DNA of 7,437 nt from Planctomycetaceae bacterium (GTDB lineage: Bacteria; Planctomycetota; Planctomycetia; Pirellulales; Thermoguttaceae): the NCBI GenBank assembly GCA_031267635.1, contig JAIRYX010000233.1:1-7437 (forward strand). The letters run 5' to 3'. The notes under the pieces were generated by a model, which did no database searches, was not told where the DNA came from, and worked only from the letters and a program-made list of their open reading frames with translations. This document shows positions 1 through 5,922 of this stretch, piece after piece. Position 1 is the stretch's first letter. Each line of letters opens with the position of its first letter. A program made the position numbers and the translations under genes.

Positions 1-294
1 TTATTGGCTTCAATAATTCATTTATTGGCTTCAATAATCCGGTTATTGGCTTCAATAATTCGGTTATTGGCTTCAATAATTCATTTATTGGCTTCAATAA
101 TTCGGTTATTGGCTTCAATAATTCGGTTATTGGCTTCAATAATTCGGTTATTGGCTTCAATAATTCGGTTATTGGCTTCAATAATCCGGTTATTGGCTTC
201 AATAATTCGGTTATTGGCTTCAATAATTCGGTTATTGGCTTCAATAATTCATTTATTGGCTTCAATAATTCATTTATTGGCTTCAATAATCCGC
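1..294. repeat. Tandem array of 14 units, 21 bp each
   Basis: Fourteen head-to-tail 21-bp units fill this stretch and run off the left window edge. Each unit reads TTATTG, GCTT, CAATAA, then a 5-nt spacer, usually TTCGG. The two hexamers are reverse complements, so each unit is an inverted repeat and adjoining units can also pair across the 5-nt spacer. The 16 bases covering both hexamers and the GCTT spacer are identical in all 14 units. All variation is in the last four bases: TTCAT in units 1, 4, 12 and 13, TCCGG in units 2 and 9, TCCGC in unit 14, and TTCGG in the rest. Because 21 is a multiple of three, several frames stay open (for example I-G-F-N-N-S-V on plus), so an open frame here is not evidence of a gene. 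Function unknown. Confidence 0.97.
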
Positions 295-378
295 GTTGGC
301 GGCGCCGAAAACTCGGTTGCTGACGCCGACATTTCGGTTTATGACGCCAAATTTTACGTTCACGACGTCAAATTCCGA
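295..378. repeat. Degenerate 21-bp units bordering the array
   Basis: Four further 21-nt units start with GTT at 295, 316, 337 and 358. The first two match the main unit at about 13 of 21 positions. They are more GC-rich, and they sit one base out of phase with the array because of an extra C at 294. Read on plus they give a seven-residue pattern (VGGAENS, VADADIS, VYDAKFY, VHDVKFR). They look like old, diverged edge units of the same array. It is also possible that they are the end of an old heptapeptide-repeat gene now out of frame with the array. Confidence 0.7.
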
Positions 379-692
379 TTTCCGGCGCTCGCTCGAAGAA
401 ATACGAGGGACTCTTGGGACTTTGAGGGGTCGTTTTTAAATTTTTGAGTATTTGCGTAACGTGAGTTATTTATTGATAATAGTTTCCGGGAATATCCAAA
501 AAGCTTTCGGAGATTCTCCAGAAGCCACCGGGAATCCCCGAAAAATTTCAGAGCAAGGGACGCGAGAGACATGAGGGATTTTGGGAGGACTCTTTTCAGA
601 ATCCTTACCTGTCTCATGAATCCCCATGAATCTCAATTGCCTTTGTCTTTTCTCATTTGGGTACCTGTTTTCTTGATTTTGGCAAGCCAATT
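379..692. other. Gene-free stretch with weak 21-nt periodicity and a hairpin
   Basis: No credible gene is visible between the repeat array and the end of argD. The short open frames on both strands have low-complexity, frame-independent translations. Three units starting at 484, 505 and 526 share 12 to 14 of 21 bases in pairwise comparison (CGGGAAT or CGGAGAT core). A near-duplicate GAGGGA/TTGGGA purine-rich phrase occurs at about 405 and 574. Just past the argD stop, TTGGC-AA-GCCAA (679-690) is followed on the plus strand by a T-rich run. That arrangement would suit termination of plus-strand transcripts better than termination of argD. Confidence 0.55.
505..543. repeat. Imperfect hairpin in the argD 3' intergenic region
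   Basis: TTTCGGAGATTCTCC (505-519) pairs with GGGAATCCCCGAAA (530-543), with one mismatch and one bulged base around a 10-nt loop. No U-run follows on either strand, so it is not an obvious intrinsic terminator. It lies about 150 nt past the argD stop and within the weak 21-nt periodic patch. Divergence between adjacent repeat units could have produced it by chance. Confidence 0.5.
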
Positions 693-1868
693 TTATTTCT
701 TCAATGCATCAACGATAATGTCGATCCCTTCGTTTGCTTGCTCTAACGTCAGATTCATTGCCGGAAGAAGGCGGATAACATGTCCTTGCGTGCAGTTGAT
801 GAGTAGCCCGCGTTTCAAGCACTCCGCGACAAACGGCGAACCGTCGATGCTCAAGTCGATACCGATCATCATTCCTATCACACGTACGTTTTGGATGATT
901 TCAACCTCTTTTGCCAATTGCTGAAACCGTGTGTGGAAAAGTTCGCTTAATTTTTTCGTTTGCTCCAATAAGTTTTCCCGTTCAATCATTTCAATCGTTG
1001 CGATTCCCGCCGCCGCCGCAAGCGGATTGCCGCCGAATGTCGCCGCGTGCATTCCGGGACGCAGACTCGGAGCAATTTCACGTTTTGCCAACATCGCACC
1101 GGCAGCAACTCCGCCGCAAATGCTTTTCGCCAGCGTCATAATGTCCGGCGTTACGCCGAAATGCTGATAAGCAAACCAATTTCCCGTCCGTCCGCATCCC
1201 GCCTGAACTTCGTCGAACACGAGGAGTATTCCGTTTTCGTCGCAGATTTTACGGAGTCCTTGCAAAAATTCCACTGATGGAATCCGAATACCGCCTTCGC
1301 CCTGAACCGGTTCAATGAGTATTCCTGCAGTTTCGTTGTCGATTGCCGACTTGACCGCTTGCAAATCGTTGTACGGCAAATACACGAATCCCGGCAAAAG
1401 CGGTTGCAATCCCTCGTGATATTTTGGCTGCGCCGTCGCCGAAACTGACCCCATTGTCCGCCCGTGAAAACCGGATTGAAATGTGAGAATTTTGTAGCGT
1501 TCTTTCGGCGTATGCAGACGCACAAGTTTAATTGCCGCTTCATTTGCTTCCGTGCCGGAATTGCAGAAAAACGCCATGCCGCCAAAACTTCGCTCGGAAA
1601 GCATTTGCGCCCAAGTTCCTTGCTGCTCGGTATACCAAGTGTTCGGAACGTGAATCAATTCACTCGCTTGTTTGCAAATCGCTTCGACGACCGGTTTCGG
1701 ACAATGTCCCAGCAAATTACATCCCCAGCCCGGGAAAAAATCAAGATATTTCCGACCCTCCGCGTCCCAAACGTAAGAGCCGTCCCCTTTGGTCAGCGCG
1801 ACCGGATATCGCGTGTAATTCGGAATGACGTATTTTTGAAATTGCGCTATTATTGCTTGTGTTGACAT
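693..1868 (-). CDS. argD: Acetylornithine aminotransferase (class III PLP aminotransferase)
   Basis: Predicted 391-residue cytosolic enzyme that transfers an amino group from glutamate to N-acetylglutamate semialdehyde in arginine synthesis. The motifs are in class III order. SGTEANE (104-110) should bind the cofactor phosphate, and FHGRTMG (134-140) stacks near the ring. EPVQGEGG (186-193) and FDEVQAGCGRTG (218-229) follow, with Asp219 as the pyridine-nitrogen partner. Lys248 in TLAKSICGG is the Schiff-base lysine. TFGGNPLAAA (277-286) and a late arginine in IRLLPAM (366) complete the set. The length is normal for ArgD and nothing is missing. The ATG at 1868 gives the expected N-terminus, but no Shine-Dalgarno is visible, only A-rich sequence. 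It stands alone, not in an arg cluster. Ornithine or succinylornithine aminotransferase activity cannot be excluded from sequence, but the FPGWGCNLLGHCP opening fits ArgD. Confidence 0.93.
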   Translation of the reverse strand: MSTQAIIAQFQKYVIPNYTRYPVALTKGDGSYVWDAEGRKYLDFFPGWGCNLLGHCPKPVVEAICKQASELIHVPNTWYTEQQGTWAQMLSERSFGGMAFFCNSGTEANEAAIKLVRLHTPKERYKILTFQSGFHGRTMGSVSATAQPKYHEGLQPLLPGFVYLPYNDLQAVKSAIDNETAGILIEPVQGEGGIRIPSVEFLQGLRKICDENGILLVFDEVQAGCGRTGNWFAYQHFGVTPDIMTLAKSICGGVAAGAMLAKREIAPSLRPGMHAATFGGNPLAAAAGIATIEMIERENLLEQTKKLSELFHTRFQQLAKEVEIIQNVRVIGMMIGIDLSIDGSPFVAECLKRGLLINCTQGHVIRLLPAMNLTLEQANEGIDIIVDALKK

Positions 1869-1901
1869 GGCTTTTTGATTGATTGTTAAAAAAGTAGCTA
1901 T

Positions 1902-1989
1902 GGGGAACTTCTAAAAACCTCCCCAAAATATTCGTAAGTCCTTATTTTTAATGGTCGCATGTGTTGGAAATGAGGTTTTTAGAAGTCCC
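1902..1989 (-). repeat. 88-bp inverted-repeat element upstream of argD (copy 1)
   Basis: GGG-ACTTCTAAAAACCTC at one end (minus strand, 1972-1989) is repeated in inverted form, with one extra base, at 1902-1921, leaving about 50 nt between the arms. The minus strand carries AAATAAGGACTTA between the arms (1935-1947). The arms, this core and their order recur in diverged form at 4123-4235. It ends about 35 nt before the argD start codon, so if transcribed it would fold as a long-range hairpin in the argD leader. A small mobile or dispersed repeat element and a leader regulator are both possible. Confidence 0.7.
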
Positions 1990-2035
1990 TTATGGTATTG
2001 ATCAATGTTTTTCGACAGGATACAGCCAGCATGAT

Positions 2036-2191
2036 GATTGACTGAATAGTTACGATAAAACACATGCCCCAAAATCTCTTAAATATTTTACCACAATCCG
2101 ACATAATGTAAATTCCCGCTTGATACAACAACACCATTCAACGTGGTTTTGCGTTTTGATTCATTTACTATTCGTAACTATTCAGTCGATC
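2036..2191. repeat. 156-bp MITE-like inverted repeat
   Basis: The 20-nt left arm (2036-2055, GATTGACTGAATAGTTACGA) matches the inverted right arm (2172-2191) at 19 of 20 positions. The interior is AT-rich, non-coding and has no strong structure. The same TAACTATTCAGTCG sequence recurs at 5890-5903, right beside the 3' end of the IS630 pseudogene. The arms may therefore be IS-derived ends, but here they point outward relative to that copy. No clear target-site duplication is visible, only GATT versus GATC at the edges. Confidence 0.7.
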
Positions 2192-2775
2192 AAACCCACT
2201 AAATCCGCACAGGGCAAATGACTAGTTATCCGAAAAATCTTACTAACAACCCTTATTTACCAAGCTTCCCTTAATGGAAGTAACATATAATCACCTTATA
2301 CTCATTTCGCGTTCACGACTCAAGAGCAACTGCCAATTATTGACAATCGGTATCGTGACAGCATTAAAAAAGATAACGGGGAGTTATAAATCACCACCAA
2401 TCTATTTATACGAATCCAGAACATGTTCATATACTGGCTCGGTGTTTTCCGTTTCCAATTGAGAGATTGATAAAGTTTGCCAATATATTTGAAATCAGCC
2501 CCAACATCATAAAACACAAAAACATTTATCGATGAATTTGATAAAATGATAAATTTTTATCAAGAAAACTTGAACGCAAAATAAGGAAATAAGGGTGCGT
2601 TTGATGGCTTTGCTGGCTACTAAGGGAAACTTGATAAATAAGGGCTGCAATGGTAGAGTGTTTCGGGTAATTGCCATAGTAAAGACTTTCGGATACCTTA
2701 TTCAGATGCCGTGCGAATTTATTTGGTTTGGGCAACTGAATAGCTACAACGATTCTTTTGTTGTTTGCGGGGGGA
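2192..2775. other. Gene-free AT-rich stretch between the MITE-like repeat and tRNA-Arg
   Basis: I see no supported gene. The longest frames here have no recognisable domain, and the one extending over 2526-2924 on minus is antisense to the tRNA. Visible details are a weak AT stem-loop, TTGATAAAA (2538-2546) pairing with TTTTATCAA (2555-2563), and repeated AAATAAGG octamers. These occur in tandem at 2579-2594, again at 2636-2643, and inverted at 2251-2258. Confidence 0.6.
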
Positions 2776-2803
2776 TTGATTGTTATGAAGACTATGTTAT
2801 AAT
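2776..2803 (+). promoter_or_regulatory. Sigma-70-type promoter of tRNA-Arg
   Basis: TTGATT (2776-2781) and a perfect TATAAT (2798-2803) are separated by 16 bp. Transcription would start near 2810, giving a 5' leader of about 40 nt before the mature tRNA. This is very similar to the spacing at the tRNA-Leu gene in this window. Confidence 0.7.
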
Positions 2804-2849
2804 TAAAAACCAAGAATAATTTCGACAATCGTTCGATAAACATATAAAA

Positions 2850-2923
2850 GTCTTCGTAGCTCAATTGGATAGAGCGTTGGCCTCCGAAGCCAAAGGTTAC
2901 TGGTTCAAGTCCAGCCGGGGACA
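2850..2923 (+). tRNA. tRNA-Arg, anticodon CCG
   Basis: A 74-nt cloverleaf reading CGG codons. The acceptor stem GTCTTCG pairs with CGGGGAC using two G-U pairs. The D stem is GCTC/GAGC. The anticodon stem TTGGC/GCCAA holds the loop CTCCGAA, with CCG at the anticodon positions. The variable loop is short, and the T arm ACTGG-TTCAAGT-CCAGC has a mismatched first pair. The discriminator base is A, and CCA is not encoded, so it must be added by nucleotidyltransferase. It is a single-gene unit with its own promoter and terminator. Confidence 0.95.
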
Positions 2924-2936
2924 TTTGAATATTTAG

Positions 2937-2966
2937 ACTCTTACGTTAAATCGTGAGAGTTTTTTT
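2937..2966 (+). terminator. Intrinsic terminator of tRNA-Arg
   Basis: The 9-bp stem ACTCTTACG/CGTGAGAGT (one G-U pair) closes the 6-nt loop TTAAAT and runs straight into seven T residues. It starts 13 nt past the mature tRNA. The TAA stop codon of the convergent glycosyltransferase gene (2946-2948 on the minus strand) lies in the loop, so the two genes share this DNA. On the minus strand the hairpin is preceded by A residues and lacks a downstream U-run, so it should act in one direction only. Confidence 0.92.
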
Positions 2967-4076
2967 GTTGGCGAGAAGCGTTGCCAAACGTAAGAGCCGC
3001 AAGATAAACAGGTCGTGTGTGAAATTCTTTTCGGCATGCGCACGGGCTTGTTTTCCAATTTCTGCAATACGTTCTGGATTATTCCAAAGTTCCAAAATCC
3101 GTCGCCGTAATAATTTAGAATCTCCCGCCGGAACAACAAATCCGGTTTCGTTCTCAATGATATAATCTTCGGCAGCCATATTGCAACAAGCAATGACTGG
3201 TTTGCCGTGCCACATGGCATTACAGACATTCGCTTCACCGCCGCCTTTCAAACCGGAATTAATCATCGGAATCACAACAAACCGACACGCCGCTTGGAGT
3301 TGAGCAAATGCCGGTTCCACCGCGCTCAAAACAATCACATTGGGAAGAAATTCTATTTGTTTTCGCACTTGAGGATCGGTAACGCTAATAATGACCGGAA
3401 TATCAGTTCCGCGTACCGCGTCAACCAGACATTGGTAATCCCGCTTACCATTACCGCCCGAAAAAATAAAACTCCCGATTGGAATGTCATAGCGTTGTGA
3501 TTTTGAGAGATTGGAGTGATTGGACTTAAATGGAAGAAAAAAAAACTTTTCTTTTGGCAAACGATAGTAACTCACATGTGCAGCAACTTGTTTTTTCGAC
3601 CATTGAACAATCGCGTCATATCCAAGCAATGCATTTCTGGCGGCAGCTTCTTTCCACTTGGTTTTCGTTTTGAGAAATGGAAAAAATTTAAGCCGTTTTT
3701 CTTTTCCTAAATGATATTCAACAAAAATGTCCCACAAAAACAATGTTCTTTTGCGAAAAAAGAATAAGCGATTCAGCCATCCGATGAATAGCCAAACAAT
3801 CTTGTCGCTTCCGTCAATGAGAATAATCGTTTTAAAATCGGCGGAGAAGAATATTTGCAAAGCATGAAGAAAACAAAACAAGAATAAATTCCACCGAAAC
3901 AAGCGTGCCAGAAAATTTGGCGGAATATACTGAACTTTTATTTCATTTTTGTTAGAAAATTGAGTATTAGAAATCAAACGGATGTCACTCGGAACGCCAA
4001 AATCCGGCAACTCCAGCAAATGATAGTTTTCCTGTATTTGTGTCAATGTAGGATTATTTGATGTATCATTATTCAT
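2946..4076 (-). CDS. GT4-like family 1 glycosyltransferase
   Basis: A 376-residue GT-B-fold protein that should move a sugar from a nucleotide-sugar donor to an envelope glycan or other acceptor; the substrate is not readable. The N-terminal half has hydrophobic and aromatic patches (about 58-78 and 93-109), suited to membrane association. The C-terminal donor domain begins near FIFSGGNGKRDY (203-214) with its glycine loop. It ends in GGGEANVCNAMWHGKPVI (278-295), TGFVVPAGD (311-319) and a helix with LWNNPERIAEIGKQAR (330-345). In the usual E-x7-E motif the second glutamate of LEAM is replaced by Asn (CNAM), and the first aligns with glycine, so catalysis may differ from standard GT4 enzymes. 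No signal peptide and no clear Shine-Dalgarno are visible; the ATG at 4076 was chosen as the first in-frame start. It is a lone gene, convergent with tRNA-Arg. Confidence 0.85.
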   Translation of the reverse strand: MNNDTSNNPTLTQIQENYHLLELPDFGVPSDIRLISNTQFSNKNEIKVQYIPPNFLARLFRWNLFLFCFLHALQIFFSADFKTIILIDGSDKIVWLFIGWLNRLFFFRKRTLFLWDIFVEYHLGKEKRLKFFPFLKTKTKWKEAAARNALLGYDAIVQWSKKQVAAHVSYYRLPKEKFFFLPFKSNHSNLSKSQRYDIPIGSFIFSGGNGKRDYQCLVDAVRGTDIPVIISVTDPQVRKQIEFLPNVIVLSAVEPAFAQLQAACRFVVIPMINSGLKGGGEANVCNAMWHGKPVIACCNMAAEDYIIENETGFVVPAGDSKLLRRRILELWNNPERIAEIGKQARAHAEKNFTHDLFILRLLRLATLLANKKTLTI

Positions 4077-4122
4077 GATGATTTATCGAACTGAACGAAT
4101 AAAATGATCAAAACAAGCGAAT

Positions 4123-4235
4123 ACTTCTAAAAACTAACGACCGAGTCCACGGAAAGATGATTTTAGAAAAATTTTATAACAAATTGATAAATAAGGACTT
4201 ATATTAAATTTCATAATAAATTTTTAGAGTTTTCC
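4123..4235 (+). repeat. Diverged copy 2 of the small inverted-repeat element
   Basis: ACTTCTAAAAAC (4123-4134), AAATAAGGACTTA (4189-4201) and TTTTTAGAGTTTTCC (4221-4235) occur in the same order as in the argD-upstream element at 1902-1989, read on the opposite strand. The 12-nt and 13-nt blocks are identical to those in copy 1. The spacing differs: the first gap is longer here and the last is similar. It lies about 47 nt upstream of the glycosyltransferase start codon. AT-rich background makes chance similarity possible, but three ordered matches argue against it. Confidence 0.6.
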
Positions 4236-4323
4236 AAATATCAATAAAATTATACGCCAAGATTTTCAACACACAAATAATACATTAGAAAAAGTAATCG
4301 CCTGACAGAAGTATCAAAAGAAA

Positions 4324-4407
4324 TGCGGGAAAGAAGACTCGAACTTCCACCGGGTTGCCCCGACTAGGCCCTCAACCTAGCGCGTCTACCAATTCCGCCA
4401 TTCCCGC
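4324..4407 (-). tRNA. tRNA-Leu, anticodon GAG
   Basis: An 84-nt class II tRNA for CUC/CUU codons. The acceptor stem GCGGGAA pairs with TTCCCGC. The anticodon stem CTAGG/CCTAG holds TTGAGGG with GAG at positions 34-36. A long variable arm with a GGG/CCC stem identifies it as a leucine type. The T arm is GGAAG-TTCGAGT-CTTCT. The discriminator is A, as leucyl-tRNA synthetase expects, and CCA is not encoded. No hairpin-plus-U-run terminator is obvious downstream, only T-rich sequence. Confidence 0.96.
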
Positions 4408-4450
4408 ATAAAATAACAACCGATTTTTGCCACGCAAAAACGATTTCATC

Positions 4451-4478
4451 AATTTACAAAATCTGGAGAAAACGTCAA
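4451..4478 (-). promoter_or_regulatory. Sigma-70-type promoter of tRNA-Leu
   Basis: On the minus strand, TTGACG (4473-4478) and TAAATT (4451-4456) are 16 bp apart. A start near 4444 gives a leader of about 37 nt, close to that of the tRNA-Arg unit. Confidence 0.6.
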
Positions 4479-4600
4479 GGGGGTTCTTGGGTTGCGCAAA
4501 GATTTTTTGTGTTAATGGGAGTTTTTTACTATTTTAGCCACGGATGACTGATGAACTCCTGTTACGCAGAATCCAAATTCAGTCTACAACACGGCTCTAT

Positions 4601-4700
4601 CATGTTCCTCACGCTTTAAAATTCGGTTTTTCGCCCCTAAAGGAACAATTAGGGACATAATAAACAAGGAAAAACCGAAATTTCAAGTGTGAGGAATATG
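4601..4700. repeat. Large 32-bp-arm hairpin after the isomerase gene
   Basis: Bases 4601-4632 pair with 4669-4700 over 32 positions. As plus-strand RNA there are 28 Watson-Crick pairs, two G-U pairs and two mismatches. Inside lies a second stem, CCCTAA (4635-4640) with TTAGGG (4649-4654) around an 8-nt loop, leaving a 14-nt bulge. The base of the structure is 10 nt past the isomerase stop codon. No U-run follows on either strand, so it is not a classical intrinsic terminator. It could be a MITE, a transcript 3'-end stabiliser or a structured RNA. Confidence 0.85.
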
Positions 4701-4710
4701 GTTTCAAAAA

Positions 4711-5724
4711 TCACTGCTGTTTTTGAGTGGATTTATCAAACGCGCTGTCAAACGCAAAGGTACTCGGCGCGATGTCTAATTTTTTAACCAATTCGCATGC
4801 TTCACGTGCGCCGTGTTCACGTTCCATACAAGTGTCTTCCCATTCGACAGAAAGCGGTCCTTTGTAGCCGACGTCATTCAGAGCGCGGATAATTTCCTCG
4901 AAATTGACCGCACCGCGTCCGGGCGAGCGGAATTGCCAGCCGCGCCGATAATCGCCAAAATTGATATGACTCGCCAAAATTCCCGCCGTACCGTCAAGCG
5001 TGACAATTGCGTCCTTGATGTGAACGTGGTAAATTCGTTCTCCGAACCGGCGAATGAATTTCACTGGATCAACACCTTGCCAAAGAAGATGGCTCGGATC
5101 AAAATTGAATCCAAACTCTGGTCGCCAGTTAATCGCGTCAAGAGCGGCTTCGGTTGTGTAAATGTCATAAGCAATTTCCGTCGGGTGAACTTCGAGAGCA
5201 AATTTCACATTGTTTTCAGCGAAAATGTCAAGAATTGGGTTGAACCGCTTGGCGAAAAGTTTAAAACCATCATCAATCCACGCTTGCGGAACCGGCGGAT
5301 ACGAATAAAAATACTGCCAGATACTCGAACCGGTAAAGCCGTTGACAACATCCACGCCGAATTTTCTCGCGGCTTTCGCGGCATTCGCCATCCAGTCGGC
5401 GGAACGCTGATTCACGCCGTCCGGATTGCCATCGCCCCAAATGTAGTCGGGGAGAATCGATTTGTGACGAGAATCAATAATATCGCAGATTCCCTGCCCG
5501 ACGATGTGGTTACTAATTGCGTAACACGCAAGTCCTTTCGCGCTGAGCGTTTCGCGTTTTTTGTCGCAATAATCGCTTTCGGCAAGTGCGCGATCCACTT
5601 CAAAGTGATCCCCCCAACAGGCAAGCTCAACGCCTTCATAACCAAATGATTTTGCTTTGTCAAGCAGTACTTCAAAGGTCAGGTCTGCCCACTGACCGGA
5701 ACAAAGGGTAACAGGTCGTCCCAT
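4711..5724 (-). CDS. Sugar phosphate isomerase/epimerase (AP-endonuclease-2-like TIM barrel)
   Basis: A 337-residue cytosolic protein of the xylose-isomerase-like TIM-barrel superfamily, which includes IolE, IolH and tagatose/psicose epimerases. It should isomerise or epimerise a sugar, sugar acid or inositol derivative with a divalent metal. The substrate is not determined. Likely metal ligands, in family order, are Glu178 in LEVHP, Asp209 in FDPSH, His235 (or 233) in YHVHIKD and Glu294 (or 296) in SVEWED. FGYEGVEL (27-34) is the typical first-strand motif, and RSPGRGAVNF (266-275) lies in the loop before the last strands. Length and motifs appear complete. The start is fixed by a good Shine-Dalgarno, AGGAG, 6 nt before the ATG. 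It is a single gene with a large hairpin just after its stop. Such proteins are abundant and paralogous in Planctomycetota, often in carbohydrate catabolism. Confidence 0.88.
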   Translation of the reverse strand: MGRPVTLCSGQWADLTFEVLLDKAKSFGYEGVELACWGDHFEVDRALAESDYCDKKRETLSAKGLACYAISNHIVGQGICDIIDSRHKSILPDYIWGDGNPDGVNQRSADWMANAAKAARKFGVDVVNGFTGSSIWQYFYSYPPVPQAWIDDGFKLFAKRFNPILDIFAENNVKFALEVHPTEIAYDIYTTEAALDAINWRPEFGFNFDPSHLLWQGVDPVKFIRRFGERIYHVHIKDAIVTLDGTAGILASHINFGDYRRGWQFRSPGRGAVNFEEIIRALNDVGYKGPLSVEWEDTCMEREHGAREACELVKKLDIAPSTFAFDSAFDKSTQKQQ

Positions 5725-5730
5725 AATACA

Positions 5731-5735
5731 CTCCT
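5731..5735 (-). promoter_or_regulatory. Ribosome binding site of the isomerase gene
   Basis: AGGAG within GAGAGGAG on the minus strand lies 6 nt before the ATG at 5724 and supports that start. argD and the glycosyltransferase gene in this window lack a comparable site. Confidence 0.8.
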
Positions 5736-5748
5736 CTCAAAAGATTTT

Positions 5749-5811
5749 GACGCTAAAACTGCGTCGTGAAATAAAGTTGGTGAAATTCACAATGACGTTT
5801 GCTATCACGTC
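5749..5811 (-). promoter_or_regulatory. Structured upstream region of the isomerase gene
   Basis: Within 25 to 90 nt of the start codon lie two small stems, GACGC/GCGTC (5749-5753 with 5761-5765) and GACGT/ACGTC (5794-5798 with 5807-5811). Between them is an 11-bp palindrome, GTGAAATTCAC (5780-5790). The palindrome is operator-like in size and place, and the stems could be leader structure. No regulator is known, and short palindromes occur by chance in such sequence. Confidence 0.3.
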
Positions 5812-5889
5812 TGTTGTGCATAAACCCCTATTGTAACGAACATCTCGGAAAATTTCAAACACACCCAGCAAAAAAACGAAAAAATTTTA

Positions 5890-5903
5890 TAACTATTCAG
5901 TCG
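5890..5903 (+). repeat. Third copy of the TAACTATTCAGTCG motif
   Basis: These 14 bases are identical to 2175-2188 and inverted relative to the left arm of the 2036-2191 repeat. The copy lies 20 nt beyond the end of the IS630 transposase pseudogene, where a terminal inverted repeat would be expected. Confidence 0.65.
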
Positions 5904-5922
5904 CCAAAAGCGGATTTATACA

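Noticed and set aside
1..294. CRISPR array
   Set aside because: The repeats are contiguous, with only a 5-nt near-constant spacer. There are no unique spacers and no cas genes.
4..447. Plus-strand open frame of 147 codons with LASIIRL heptads
   Set aside because: It is a product of the 21-bp repeat, whose length keeps several frames open. It has no ATG start or ribosome binding site, and other frames are equally open.
2320..2517. Minus-strand 65-codon frame (MFYDVGADFKYIG) as a possible gene remnant
   Set aside because: No domain, no ribosome binding site and no continuation in another frame that I can recognise.
2526..2924. Minus-strand 132-codon open frame beginning MSPAGLEPVTFGFG
   Set aside because: Its start is the antisense of tRNA-Arg, a common false gene call. 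The rest has no recognisable domain.
4601..4700. Intrinsic terminator of the isomerase gene
   Set aside because: Neither strand has a U-run after the hairpin, and the stem is much longer than usual for an intrinsic terminator.
4813..5649. Plus-strand 278-codon open frame
   Set aside because: It is the antisense shadow of the isomerase gene, which has the metal-ligand motifs and a ribosome binding site.
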